This document shows, piece by piece, positions 42,598 through 56,039 of a DNA stretch of 64,000 bases; position 1 is the first letter of the stretch; each line of letters begins with the position of its first letter. The position numbers were made by a program, and so were the translations under genes. The stretch comes from Opisthocomus hoazin. Its lineage: Eukaryota; Chordata; Aves; Opisthocomiformes; Opisthocomidae. The notes below the pieces were generated by a model. It was not told the DNA's origin and did not search any database. It saw only the letters and a program-made list of their open reading frames with translations. Where the stretch lies: assembly GCF_030867145.1 (NCBI RefSeq), contig NC_134422.1:2448001-2512000 (forward strand), written 5' to 3'.

Positions 42598-42691
42598 GCT
42601 GTAGGTGACCCTGCTTCGGCAGGAGGGTTGGACTAGATGACCCACAGAGGTCCCTTCCAACCCCTACTATTCTGTGATTCTGTGATTCTAT
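42598..42691 (+). mobile_element. CR1 3'-end fragment
   Basis: Only the last 94 bp of CR1: GGTGACCCTGCTTCGGCAGG, GACTAGATGACCCACAGAGG, and the octamer end TTCTGTGATTCTGTGATTCT. Confidence 0.9.
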
Positions 42692-45600
42692 ATGTCGTTT
42701 CAGGGTAACCATGACTGTTACTCTCGCCTCCCCCCTACAGGATAACCCTAAAGCTGCCAACAGGAAACCCCAAATATCATTAATTTGAACACTCGCAGGA
42801 CAGGCATTCAAAGAAATGAGCTGAGATCCGAGTTGCGATTGTTTTTTCTTTTTTAAAACAAAGGAAGCAGGGAAGAGAAGTTCACGCTGTAGCAGCAGAG
42901 CGTTGTCCCGTGCGTACGCCTGCCACATGACCTATTGATGGCAAATGCAAGCTAGCTATTAAGCTTATCTCCTAGCTGCTAAATATAGAAACACATGCAT
43001 GTATACTGTCAGGTGGATAATGCCTGGGATTTTTACAATTTGACACAAAAATGACATATCTGAGGATTCAAAACTTCCAGTTTTTTTCTACATGCTGCTT
43101 TAAAGGTTGCTTTTTTTACCTTTTAAGCATCTTTCTCCTGCAGTTGAGAAAATCCCTGCAAACAATTGATCGAATCAGCACTATTGAACAGTGCACACAG
43201 CACAACATAATTCTGCTCCTTTTTTTTTGAGAACAGTTTCTTATTTTTATTAAGGAGAAGTTCATAAACACCTATGCCAGCATAAAATCAGGAGAGACAG
43301 AAAAAAAGAGCGTGAGTAGAGACTGTTAATATGTCTAAGATCGAAACAGCGGCCAAAACAAAAGAAAAACTTAATGGAGAGGAAAAGTCTTGACAAGGTG
43401 AAGGAGTTTCTGTATCTAGACTCTGAGTTAGAGCTTAGGAATGGGTTATGCGAAGGACATGGAACAAAATAGCTCTTGAAAATTTAGCAGAGATTTAGGA
43501 TGTAAGAAGTAAATTTGAAAACAAATAGCATTTTCCATACAGTTTTGTTGGAACTTAAATAATTGATACTTAGAAAATGGAAGCATTTGAAATGTAGATT
43601 TGTTAAAAACTAAAAAAAAAAAGAGAGAATTCCAAATATAGCAAAAGGAAAAGATATGTAAGCATGCTTGGAGATGCCCTAGGAAACAAAAAGGAGGAAG
43701 AAAGATGGAAGAAATGGGAAAAGTGCATGTAAGAGACATCGGAGAACAGATGGAGCTGAGGATCACTCTAACAAGATTAACAGTGATTAGACAATTGAGC
43801 AGAAATCTCATTTATTGGGCACTGACCTTTGAGCTGAGGTTGTTGGGAGGTTAAAGCAGAAGCTAATTGCTTTTGAAGACTTTGCTTTGGAGCAATAGCT
43901 GGGTGATGTGTAAGGATGGGATTCCTCCACCTCCGCTGGCTTCCTGACACCCCAGGAGGGGCAACAGGCAGCGTGGAGCAGGGACGAGTTAAAGTTTCTT
44001 TTAAACAAAAGAAAACTTCCAGCCCTAACTCATAACAGCAGTATATTACAGCGATGGTGGGATGAAGCAAGCAGAAGAAAATATACTTGGGTGTTTGGAC
44101 TCCAGAACATCCTTGTATTTGTTCACTTGGAAACTGGTGGTGTATGAAATTAAAGTACTGAGGTGGATGGGCAGCTCATCTATGGGTGAAGATGCACCAG
44201 TGAGTTTTGGAATATTTTCTGATATGATTTTCCATCATGATAGGTTGCAGAACCTTGTAATTTCCTTGGCTTGTCTTTTTTCCTTTTTTTTTCTTTCATC
44301 CTCAAGTTTCTTGCCAGGGCGTGTTAACGTGTCACAGGACTTTCTGGCAGGTGCCGTGGAGGTGAGGGTGCTGTGTGCTGGCTCCATGCTGAGAGGAGAA
44401 TAAACTCAGCGTAACGCTAAAGTTTTTACTACTGGGGAAAACACGGATATTACAATACAGGAGATCTGAGATTTGTTTATGCAGGAGAAATTAAACTGCT
44501 CATCTACATAAAAAATAGCATACAAAGAATGATAATCAGCACTGTACTGGAAAATGAGTATTAAACATGCAGCAGAGAAAAATATACCCCGTATAGAACA
44601 ATCTTGCACAGACAGCAGGAGCATATAGGTATACTAATAGATTTTTACCCTCTCTGTATTTTATTATTCCGTGAGACATGACTACGTTGAGTTACGTTGA
44701 CTCATGTTGAATTGTTAATATAATACCCAGAAGGTTTTGAACTGATTAAAATTTCAGCAGATACTTACCATTTCCTGCCACAGACTTGGAGCAGGTACGA
44801 CTGGGAGAAAAAAGGCCCCGACAAGACTGAAGTTTGAACAGGGAATTGCATGAAACCCACCAAAACCTCATCTGTTTGCCCAAGGAGCAGAAGAAAGGTC
44901 TCTTCCTCAGTGCAGAGACAGCAGAGGTGCACGAGTTGCAAGTGCCCACACTGTAAGTACAAGCAAAGACTCATCAGGTCGTACAGTATTCCTCTGCTCT
45001 TCTGCCATTGCAGATAATAGATGTATAGCGATACAATAAAAATTAGTTCACTTTCAAGAAGGTGAAACCTTCTAGGAAAACATTAACTATTTTCAGATAA
45101 TCTGCTGCAGCGGAGGAGTGGGGAGCTGGCAGTTTTGCAGATCGTAGGAAAGCTGAAAATTGTGCTACGGGCATAGAACCCAATCTCGGAGCATGTAACA
45201 GATAATTAGAAACTCTCTGCCCTTGTGGAAATCTGATTTTACAAGGAGTTACTGGGATTTTAAAAATCAGAGGTACTGGGGAAGTTCAGCAGCCTACTTT
45301 CGCATAGCGTAGGATAAAAGTATGTGCAAGGCTGGAGGAGAAGGATTAGTGCATGTATATGAGATACTGTAGGAGAACACCAATTACTGGAAAATTACAT
45401 TTTCCAGGAGACTAAAGTAATCTTTTTACCCATATTGCAAACATATTATAAATGTGCTTTGAAATATTATGACTTCAAAAAGTGCATTTTAAGAGTAAAA
45501 ATCCCACAGTATCAGGAGCGCTTCCTTCATGTTTTTGCACGTCCATCACTACATAACGAGTAGCAGTGGTCGCTGCATGTAATTTCTACATAAAAGCAAG

Positions 45601-48396
45601 AAATGGGAACCATAAAATGACCATGGTTGGGTTGGAAAGCTGAAAACAGGTGGGAAAGACAGGAACTGAGCTCTGATGTGATGGGTGCACGGAGCACTTT
45701 CCTGCAGGTGTTGGTCAGTGGGAGCTGCTCTGCAGATGGAAGTGGCAGGATCAGGCAGCCACAGAAGGGGCTCAGCGCTCAGAAACAGCTTTAGAGGGAA
45801 TCTGGAGTGATGGGTTGTAAATATTGTATTTAATAATTAAGGGGAACATTCTGTAAGCTGTAAAGTGATGCCAGGATCAGCGTAATTGCCACTTCCAAAG
45901 CGGTAACCTGGAGGGGTAAGCCTGGTGAGCAGGAGGTGTGGATTACAGGGACCACCAGCAGCAAAGCTTGCAAGGGCAAAGCAAAACAGCAGCAAATCCC
46001 GGGCAGGATTTCCCTGCGCTCAAAGGCCTTTTTATTTATTTAACGTACAAAAGCTGAATTCCTGAATCTGCAGAAGTGGTTTTTCTCTCTTGAACTTGCC
46101 ACTCTTACTTGTAGGATGAAGCAGAAGATCTGCCTGCGGTGTCAGCAGCTCTCGAGGGGGAAGCACGGACCGTGCCACGTTTCACGCTTCCCTGGCTGGC
46201 ACGGGCCAAGCGCTCGTGCGACAGCCGCTTGTGCTGCCGCAGCAGTCCGGGTATGTCCCATGCTATTTATTCCCCTCCCTTTCACAACTAACTGGAGCAA
46301 TGAAGAACAGGGAAACCAAAATGACACTTTTTCACCCAAAGCTCTGCTGCTGGCAACCTTCCGTGTATTTTCCTCCCCCTGCAACACTTTACCGCTGATT
46401 TTTATTAATTAAAATAAACCGAAGTTTGGCTAGTCTTGGTAAGAACTGCTTGCTCTTCCATCTAAATAGCTTCCTCCAAATCTTGACCTCCTTCCCTTTC
46501 TGGCTGGCGTCTGCAGGCAGCTGCCCACCACCCCAAGCTCCGTTCAGTACAAACACAGTTGCTGAGCAACCAGGCAACCTCCCTACAGCACAATTTTGGC
46601 ACTTGATCTGTGATTTGTGTGAAACTGGGACAGAAAGGCAGAAAAACGCCCGCCCTGCTTCGTAGCACGTATGGCAGGAGGTTGTAGCACGGGTGGACAC
46701 TGGAGAGTCCAATCCAGGCCTTGACCACGGTCTTCCCAATTCCTTCTGCGATGGTATCCCTTGAGTGGGGATTAGATCCTAATTTGCTCTTCTCAAGAAG
46801 AAGCAATGGTGTTGTCCACGCAGCCGGTGGCACCCGCCGTGCACACACATGCCACGCAGGTAAGGAGGTCGCTGCGTGCTCCCGTCTGCTGCTCTGCACG
46901 GTGACGAGTTCGGCTCCGGCTCTTTGAAAGCCCTTGCTCCAGCCGAGCAGTAAATTACTGAAAGGGTAAACTTTGTGGGAAGGAACGTGAAAACTATTAA
47001 ATAGCTTTTGGTGATATAAACCAGAGTGATATCGAAGCTTTTGACTGCTGAGAGCGTGGCTTGCCCCAAGGGTGTTGCTGCCTGTGAACACGATACAATG
47101 AGAAGAGCAGTTCCCCTCCGGTGACAAGTTACATGATATGACAAGAAAGATTAAACAAACCACTGTACAAAAAAATTATGAACGCCTTTGTGCTGTAGGA
47201 ATATGAACTGTCTGAATATTTGGGAGTGCTGTTTGCACGGGCACTGTTTTTGCTGTGTTTGGGTTAAAGATCTGGGCATCTGCAAACGAGGTGGTGCAGG
47301 CTCTTCTTTTGGGTGCAACCCGGAGCCCGAGCTCCTCCTGGGACAGCAGGTGCAGGGTGGCTGTGCATTGTGCAGTGGTTTGGAGAATTTTTTTAGCATT
47401 GCTAGTTTAATTTATGGGAAGGAGATTCCACAGGAAGCAGTAAGTCAGAGCAGGGACCTGTCCTGGCTGGCAGTGTCCCAGGAAAGTGCCACAGAGCCTC
47501 TTGGGTGGGGTGATGTCTCCAAAGCCATGCCGCTCTGGGTGCAAGAATTGCTTGGGGAGCACAGAACGTGTGGAGGAAGGGAAAAAGCCCTGAAGCTGTA
47601 GCCAATTTGCATGTGGCTAAAACTTGCCATTTCTATGAAGTTAATGGTCACAATTTTCAGATTGCTTTTGTGCCGTGTGGAGCTTGCAAACGCGCCCCAT
47701 GCTCGCCCTCCGCAAACCTCCTACGCGTGGCCTCCTGGGAACTACGTGTCCTTCCGAGCTGCTGCTCCTGCCGGCTGAAGTGGCTGCAAACATCTTGGGT
47801 TGGGACTGCGCATTGATCCTTCTCTTAATTTGCCATAGTCTAATTAGTATGAGAGTAATTTGAAGAGGAGGAGCTCGTTGCTGTGCCAGGGGAGGGGAGC
47901 AGAGCTGGGCACAAGCCTCCATGCACGTAAAACCTGCTCGGGGAGCTTGGGAGGCTCCGAATGAAAACACCGCTGAGTTTTTCCAAAGCACTCTGCTAAG
48001 AAGGTCCCAGCTCTGTCTAAAATGTTTAAATATTAATTGGGATACAGCCGGCAGTGCAGGTGTCTTCCTCCTCTCTCTTCCCATGCCTCTCTCATGAGGT
48101 TGCTTGGCTGTTCCAGCGCTTTCCTCCTCCGACTCGCTGAATATTTCACACAGAGTGATTCAGCTGTGCGGAGTCAGCTGGGAGGTCTGCAGGAGATATG
48201 CCTGAGCATAAAGCGAAACTCCGAAGTTGGGGAAAGGGAAGACCTTGCTCCAAAGTCCTGTTTGGTTCTTGACCACTCTGCAGAAGGGTGAGTGCTTAGA
48301 GCTGTGCCCTGGGGCTGCTCTTGGTGACCGCAGTGCAAAGAGAAGCATCGAGGTCGCATATAGTAGAGCTGTTCCTCCGTATAAACTTAATACATT
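42692..48396. other. noncoding, no gene recognised
   Basis: About 5.7 kb, AT-rich to 45.6 kb and more GC-balanced after. Short ORFs (for example 43446-43811, 46462-47163 on -) have no motif or splice support. An octamer-like ATTTGCAT lies near 47,608. No repeat family was recognised. Confidence 0.45.
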
Positions 48397-48548
48397 TTCA
48401 TAGAATCATCATAGAATCATTAAAGTTGGAAAAGACCTCTAAGATCGATCATCAAGTCCAACCTTCAACCCAACACCACTGTGCCTGATAAACCATGTCC
48501 CGAACTGCCACATCTACACGTTTTTTGAACACCTGCAGGGATGGTTTC
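48397..48548 (-). mobile_element. CR1 3' fragment, older subfamily
   Basis: CATAGAATCATCATAGAATC, then AAAGTTGGAAAAGACCTCTA and CACATCTACACGTTTTTTGA. The same tail type as the copy at 28375-28627 on the other strand. Confidence 0.9.
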
Positions 48549-50971
48549 TCTAGTTAGAGAGAGAGATTGCACACCAATAGCTGTGTAATTCTGCTTTTTC
48601 TTACCACAGAGGGCTAATCCCAGGGATGGATATTTTAGGAGCTGGGATCAGTACAACAGGAGTGACAGGGAACATGCTGCCCACCAGTGTAATCTGAGTG
48701 CTGGGCCTGAAGGGTTGCTCCCAGCAGGTAAAAATGTTGCTTACACCCTTTCCATCAAAGCGGAGGATCCTTGTTAACCCCCCTGGATGGGTCCCACCCC
48801 AGTGTGTTGCACAAGCAAATCATATAAGGATTTTTTTAGGCTTAATCTGTCCAGCTGATGCTCTGTGAGTGTGGTAGGGGAGAAAGTTCTACTCTCCATA
48901 ACACTGAATGAAAATAATGTATTAATCTGACACTGATGTGTGGCTTACACATTGGTAGTTTCCTCAGAAAGGAGCCATCACCTATACTGAGTATCAGTAT
49001 ATCCGCCCGTAAATTATTCGCACTGCCCGAGTGGGACAGCACTGCAGAGCAGAAGAGCCTGCGCACCACTGCGAGGGTGTTCCCACCCCACCTACACCCG
49101 TTCTCCACCATTTGGCCCAGCACCCTGCATTATCACTGTCCAAGATCACCGTCAATCCAAACCCTACCCTTCAGGAGGAACCAGCAACCCTTTGAGGTCC
49201 GAGACCTGGGTAGCTGTGAGGATGCTGCACGGACCCCGTGTCCTCCAGCTCAGGTGCGTGCTGGCGCCTGTCCTGCCCCAAGGACCTCTGTCCCTGCTGA
49301 TCATGGAGACGTGAGATGGTCCCAGCCATGCACCTCGCTGGGACCCAGGTGCGCTCGCACCGGCTCCTCGCTCGGGACACCGAGACACCAGATATCCTGC
49401 CGAGAGGGCTTCCTGCTCAGCTCACACGTGGCCCAGGGGAGCAGCTCTAAGCGTGGGTTAACTCGTGCTGTGGCTGGGGAGCAGCGTTTTGGTTGGGATG
49501 CACCGATGAGAATCACTTCACATCTGACTGTGAGGAAAAAGGGAGGAAAATGCTTTCCTTAAATTAAAAGAAATAGCATTAGAGTTTTAAAAAATCTTTC
49601 TGTTCCCTGTTTGTTTTGACAATGTTAATTTTTTTTTCCCCATTTTTTTTTCTGAAGTTTTAAGTATCTGCAAAACACTTTCTGCAGGAGTTGTTTTGGT
49701 TTTGGGAAAACTGCATAAACCCTGCTCGAGGCTGATATTTGAGCATGCTCGAGTCCCACATGGAGCGAGAGCGTACCAGGGAGAGATGGATTCCAGATGT
49801 TTGCAGCTGTCACGTGGTAACAGTTGGTTTTGCAAGTAATGGAGTTCCTTGAGTATCTGATTTTGGCAACAGTCTCCACTTTTGTCTACAGAGAAATTGC
49901 GCAGGAAGTTAGAAAGTACAAGACAAAGGAGTATTTTTAGCTAACTCAGCTGTGAAACTGCACAGAGAGGCAAGATCGGAGGAGCGGGACTGGGACACGC
50001 CAAAGGCACTCGCTCAGGTTCCTGCTGGTCGGGGCAGAAGATAAATGCTCCTTCCCTTTGCAGTCTCTCCCAGCTTCCAGCAGCGAGCGTTTCGCCGTGA
50101 GTTGTACCTAGACCAGCCCTTGGAGCAGTTACTTTCCATGAATTCACCTCACCCTTTCCTGGTCCTGCCCGTGGGTGCGCCAAGACCACCAGAAGGTCCC
50201 TGCCATCATTCCCAGCTCTGTCCCAACCGCTTCCTAACAACCCATTTGTTATTTTTCCTATCATGGAAGTGACATCTTCTGAGAATGGGGCTTATTCAGT
50301 GCAAGTCCCTTTCCTGAGATGAAGAGCAGCTCATGTGCAGGGCTTGGCTGGGGATGTGCCGTTTGCTTTATGTACCCCAGTGTGCAGCACCTCCAAACCA
50401 ACATGGAGTTCATGCGTAGATGGCTTTCGCCATTGAGTCTTGTGCTTGAGCTTAGACTCAGACCTAGTACTGGTAAGCTGCTGTCCGTACCTAAATTTTT
50501 CTTGTTCTTTTTAAAGATTCATTTCTCCCTGTTTGACAAACTCTGACCCTGCGTATGGCCGTTGAGGAGTGAGCTACAGGGGTTGTTGTGCTTTGCTTTT
50601 TCTGAATAATAACAGAGATTTCTCTTTGGAGCAGGCAGTAATTAGCTGGAAGCAGCGAGATACACGCACCCGCGCGTGATCAGAGAGAGGGCATTCTAAG
50701 CATGGTTTAACAACGTTTCTATACATGCCTGCAGTCTTTGCCTGGGTTAAAAATAGGCAGTCCCCAGCCTCCAGTATTACTTCTAAGGAGGTTAATAGCT
50801 GCTCTGCAAGTTCCTCATGCTTAACCCGCATGGCCCTCTCCAAGCAATGCAGAACACTTTCTCGAGGTCCCAAGTGTCCCCGTCGGTACCCAGCAGGGCT
50901 GAGCCGTGGGTAGCACTTACACTGCGTCCAGCGAGATGTCTGCAAGGTGTCCTGCCCAGGCAGAGAGCAGA
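48549..50971. other. noncoding, no gene recognised
   Basis: About 2.4 kb. ORFs such as 48936-49562 (+, 208 codons) have no recognisable domain and no codon or splice support. Confidence 0.45.
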
Positions 50972-51027
50972 ACCACAGTCATTAAGGTTGGAAAAGACCT
51001 CTAAGATCATCGAGTCCAACCATCGTT
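50972..51027 (-). mobile_element. CR1 3' sliver, older subfamily
   Basis: A 56-bp remnant, CATTAAGGTTGGAAAAGACC then ATCGAGTCCAACCATC, matching the 3' tail of the 48.4 kb copy. Confidence 0.8.
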
Positions 51028-52632
51028 CACTGGGCTGAGGCTACTCATGCACCGGGAGAGGCGAGGGAAGGATTTTATTTGTCCAGGCACAGGGCATCGA
51101 GCACCGCCAGAGTTTTGGCCCCATTGCAGATAACGCTGCTCCAGGAAATAGAATGCGGTTACGTGGATTTGTGGTAAATCCTCTGAAGAGAGCATCAAAG
51201 AAATGAAGAGGCAGCAGAAACACACTTCGTAGAAATGGGGCTTATAACAATGGTGGGGCTTTCATGAAAAATACCTCTTAACAAATCTGCCCGCTGCAAT
51301 TTCTGTAATGTTATCTATAAAGTGCGAGAAGTTTTTTTCAAAAAATCAATTATGTGACAAAGAAATAAATGTGAGAGAGTAATATTTCCTCAATACATTA
51401 TTTTCCTGAATGAAAATGCATATTGTCAGGGCCAAGGCATTAACAATACATTAAAATATTTCAATATAAATAGAATGAATAGGTTTAAAATTTTCCCAAA
51501 TTGCAAATTTGTAACTTCATTTGCATAGGAACTTCTTTGGAGTTCTTTGATTAATATTGTAATTAAATGCACATAAAAGGCACAAGAAGTGTGTAGAAAA
51601 TAAATGAATAAACTAGAGCTCTGGAAAGGAAAAATGCGAATTGTGGATAACAGGAACTGCGGACAGCGCAGCAATCTGTTTGTCAGGGTGGGTTGCTCTT
51701 CACACCACATTTTTAGCTAGACCGTCCTGGTGTTTAATAAGCTTTTGGGCTTTCCTCATGCTCCTTGGCTAGCCCCACGTAAGTGGAGCTCGGAGCAACT
51801 TCATGGGTGGGGTAGCTTTGGGTAAGATCAGTCCTAGCCCCAGGGCTAGTATTTCCACTGCTTTTGGTAATACAGGTAAATGCTACTGGTGTAAATGCTG
51901 CACAGCCTGGATCCAAAACATCCGATACACGGAAATGAGGGTGATGGTTTCATGCATCAGCAGAACAGAAGAATAAACTTTCCCATCACTTTTCTTTGGG
52001 AAGAGGAGCCAGATCTACATTTGGGATTCACGCAGCTGTATTGCCTCTGATGGCTGCTGGGTATGAAAAGGAGTAGTGATGTTTTACTGGGGAGGGGAAT
52101 GGGTCTGTGGACAGAAGTGTTATTTTTATATCGTTTCTTCAAAGGCAGAAGAGTTCCTCAGCCACATCCTTCACTGGTGAAAAATCATTAAACCTCTGGT
52201 AAATGGCATGTATTGTTGGGTAATACGGCCTCTGAGCATCCCTACCACTCCATCCCGCCTGCTGCACTGTGTGAAAGACATAAACCACAACCAGAGTTCT
52301 TGAAATTGCCGTTGATTTATGTTCTACATATGTATTTTTGAAACAGCCATATGGGAACGGTGGTCTGCTGAGAAACAGCACGCTTCGGAGCCAGGACTGC
52401 AGGTGTGTGAGAGAGGAGCTGTTATAACAGAGCCAAACCTGTCGCCTGCCCCGCGTTGCCGTCCCTGCGCAGGAACCAGTGCAAGCGCCCGGGGAGGGTG
52501 AAGGCCTGAAGGCAGCACGAGCTCTTGCTGAGATCAGTGGTGACGTTGATTCGTTCCTCTGAGTGACAGGGCAGTCCTCCGGCGCTGCTCTCCCAGCTCA
52601 CTGCTGGAGCTGCTCAGCAAGCGCCTCGTGTC
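51028..52632. other. noncoding; AT-rich block 51.29-51.60 kb
   Basis: 51,290-51,610 is strongly AT-rich and of high complexity, with an octamer motif ATTTGCAT near 51,525; it could be a conserved noncoding element. Nothing else was recognised. Confidence 0.4.
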
Positions 52633-52932
52633 ATGGTAGCACCTTCCATCACAGTAGCACCTTGTGTGGTGGTGGCACCTTCCATGGTGGTGTCACCTTG
52701 CATGGCAGTAGCACTTTCCGTCATGGTAGCACCTTGGGTGGTGATGGCACCTTCCAGTGTTGTGATACCTTCCATCATTGTAGCACCTGCCATCGTTGTA
52801 GCACCTTGCGTGGTGGTGGCACCTTTCATCATGGTAGCACCTTGCGTGGTGGTAGCACCTTCCATCATGGTAGCACCTTGCATGGTGGTGGCACCTTTCA
52901 TCGTGGTAGCACCTTGCGTGGTGGTAGCACAG
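52633..52932. repeat. 18-bp minisatellite, about 17 copies
   Basis: Unit AGCACCTTGCGTGGTGGT, alternating with AGCACCTTCCATCATGGT, so a 36-bp higher-order period is visible in the 3' half. The period is a multiple of three and stop-free, so four frames are open through it (GSTLRGGSTFHH, VAPSIMVAPCVV, GATTMKGATTTQ, RCYHHARCYHDG). There is no evidence for translation. Confidence 0.93.
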
Positions 52933-54030
52933 CCTCATCAAGCAATATGGGTGAAGGGGAGGCCGCTAATGCAAACGCTTACCAGTATGAATCTAGGTAA
53001 GGCTGGGCAGAAGACACCTTCAGATATAAAGGTTGCTCTGAGTTTAGCTTCTTGCACATGGGTTTTACTTTTCAAAGAATTTATTCAACCTGAAAATTAT
53101 TTCTCTGCTTATACTGCCTGTGATGGCCTTGAGGGAAGAAGTAGAGCTCGGAGGTAAGGACAAGAGACAAAATAAAGTGTGCATGTAAAAAACACATAAA
53201 CCAATGAATAACATAGAGGATGTCAACTTGATTTCAGAGATTGCTGTAATGTCTCTGTCCCAAGACATTTGGGGAAGGGGAAGACAAAGTGAGAAACATG
53301 CTTTGGGGTATTTTTGCTGTCACCTTGTTAAAGGAACTGATTTATGATATGCGTTTGAACTAGATGGGGCTAGTTTTATTGCACGTGTTTGATAAAGTGC
53401 GGTGTTTCAGATATCAGGAAGGGATAAAACAGATACGGAAAATCTCTGCTTCTTTTTTCTGTTTCCATGTGCTAGAATGAGAGAGAATTAGGTGCACTGG
53501 GACACAAAGTAATTAAAACAGGCAGAAAAAGGGGTTTTCTTTAGAGTAAAATCTAGTAACCTGAGGACTAACATGCCATCTGATGTTGTGAAGATGAAGT
53601 GTTCAGCTGGCACTCAGGTGAATAACTAGAGTTTCATGCACATTGGTAAGCAGCTGAAAATGGATAGCACGCTTCAGAATATATATACCGATATCCTTCT
53701 GTACCTGTGTGTGTACATCCACGTGTCGCTGGATGTCCAAGTGTCTTCCACAAATGTGCTGTTGCTTTATTACCCATCCTGTGGGCTTAACAGGAGCTGC
53801 TAAAGCACGTGAGTGTAAGCTACTGGGAAGACCCACACAGCTTACAACGCAGGGCAAGGTGTTGAAAACCACCTCGATGATGGGCTGCCTCATTGTCTGG
53901 AAATTATGAGAAAGCTGTGGTTAAATACACTGGAAATAACCACGTGAAATCAATCTAACAGCACGGATTGCGTGCTGGCTTGAATTCATTCCTACAAAAG
54001 AGGTGGGAGATCCCTGACACCTCTGTGTGA
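52933..54030. other. noncoding, no gene recognised
   Basis: About 1.1 kb; nothing recognised. Confidence 0.5.
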
Positions 54031-54488
54031 CAGAATCACAGAATCACAGAATGGTAGGGGTTGGAAGGGACCTCTGTGGGTCATCTAGTCCAACCCTCCT
54101 GCCGAAGCAGGGTCACCTACAGTAGGCTGTAGAGGACCTTGTCCAGGCGGGTCTTGAATATCTCCAGAGAAGGAGACTCCACAGCCTCCCTGGGCAGCCT
54201 GTGTCCTCAGAGGGAAGAAGTTCTTCCTCATGTTCAGACGGAACTTCCTCTGCTTCAGCTTGTGCCCGTTGCCCCTTGTCTTGTCGCTGGGCACCACTGG
54301 AAAGAGTCTGGCCCCGTCCTCCTGACACCCACCCTGCAGATATTTAGAGGCATTTCTAAGGTCCCCTCGCAGCCTTCTCTTCTCCAGGCTGAACAAACCC
54401 AGCTCCATCAGCCTCTCCTCGTAGGAGAGATGTTCCAGTCCCCTCACCATCCTTGTAGCCCTCCGCTGGACTCTCTCCAGTAGCTCTT
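54031..54488 (-). mobile_element. CR1, 5'-truncated with a small internal deletion
   Basis: CAGAATCACAGAATCACAGA at the 3' end, then codons for [18 protein letters not shown] and [20 protein letters not shown] on the minus strand. The '[12 protein letters not shown]' codons are shortened (CTGTGTCCTCAGAGG), a deletion of about 20 bp. It breaks at the LLERVQ codons. Confidence 0.92.
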
Positions 54489-56039
54489 CAACCCAGCTGC
54501 GGGTGTCCTGCCTGGGCAGCAGTGACTCAGGGCTGAGAGGGACACACAGCTTGGAGGCTGGCTGGGCTCTCCCAGCCCTCCCAGTAAGGCTCTGGCCTCG
54601 CTGGAGGTGATGCGCCCACAGATCAGACGCTCCAGCGGTGTTTTTCTGGGAGACTCTTGGTGGCCTTGGCTCTACAATCATCTGATGCTCCAGCATGATG
54701 GATCACGCCGGAGCAGATGCGAGCGAGTGCCACCTTCCCAACGCACCATGCTCCAGGGATGGAGATACGTCATTCAAACTGTGGAATTAAGCAGCACAAC
54801 GGGGCACGTCTCAGAGGCGATGTGCTTTTCCCAGCTGGAGGCGGGAAGCATACAACATCCATAACTGAAATTTATTTCACCTCTCCTGCAGCTTGATGGG
54901 ATTTTTTAATTTACATTTTTTTGCTGCTCTGAAGGGCAAGCTTTGGCAATGCTGTCTGGTTCACGCGTCAACGGCGTCACGCCTATCGCAACAGCCTCGA
55001 GAACCTGCCGCAACAAATACCCTACTAACACCTTACCTGTGTTTTACCACTTTTGAGCACTACAACAAAACAACTACGAGGAAACAAGACGAAAAAAAAG
55101 CACCAAGCTAAAATCCCTGACAGAGTTTGCCTGCGGAGGCAGGGTCACATTTTGGGTGTAGATTAGGAGAATCCGTGCACAGAAAATCTGCGCATCGTGT
55201 TCATTTTTTTGCCCGTGAGGACGGGAGCAGCCATGTCATTAGTTTGGGGCCGGTGGGACCAGCGGTCTCTCGGCTGGGAGGTGCGCGGGGGGCACGGTCA
55301 GAGCCTGCCCCGTGGGCTCTAATCCCGCCTTGACCATGCGTAACAACCCGCATCAGGGCAGCACGAGGAAAATCTCCTGGCTTGCGGGGGGTCTGAAATT
55401 GTGATGTAAATCCCAGGGATTTTTGAGGTTATAACACGAAATTCTGGCATCGAACCGGAACGGGTCAGGAGTCGATCCCATGCACCGAATCTAAACCTAC
55501 TCCACTGTGGCACGCAGCAGTTTTGTAAAAATAAATGCGGTGTTACAAATGGCAGAGTTCCGAAAGAGTGAACCTGCAGGGATGTGGGCAGCTCAGGCTT
55601 AATGCTGAAAAGGCTATAAATGTGATTTTTCCTGCAAGCATGACGAGCAGTCAGTCCTCCCGGCGGCTCCTCCGGCTCCTGCTCACGGCTCCGGCTGAGC
55701 GAGGTGCACCCATGGCCGCCGACCCCTCGCTGTCCCACCAAGCTGACACGCCGGCGATAGCGTCTCCTTTCAGTAGCCAGGTGGAAATGTCACTCTGGTG
55801 TCAGTGGGGATCTGCTGACAGGCCGGGCAGAATGCAGCGGCAGTGGACAGTCGCTCGTGGCCGCAGCTGGTCCCTACCACGTTCAGCCGAGGTGCTATAC
55901 GGACACAGCCCTCAACTCGTTATCGCTAATAACCTCCGAGGCGATGCCACATCCAAGAAATTCTGTGTGTTTGCCGGGAAAAATTATTGGTTGATGAGTA
56001 GAGCATAAAAGGAGGGCAGAAGGGTGATGGCATATTAAT
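54489..56039. other. noncoding, no gene recognised
   Basis: About 1.5 kb. ORFs 55319-55741 (-) and 55535-56008 (+) overlap each other and have no support. Confidence 0.45.

Noticed and set aside
46462-47163. 233-codon minus-strand ORF
   Set aside because: No recognisable domain or repeats, overlapping ORFs on other frames, ordinary composition; likely chance.
48936-49562. 208-codon + strand ORF
   Set aside because: No domain, no splice context, unremarkable composition; likely chance.
52563-53157. 145- and 174-codon repeat ORFs
   Set aside because: Products of the 18-bp minisatellite; open in four frames equally.
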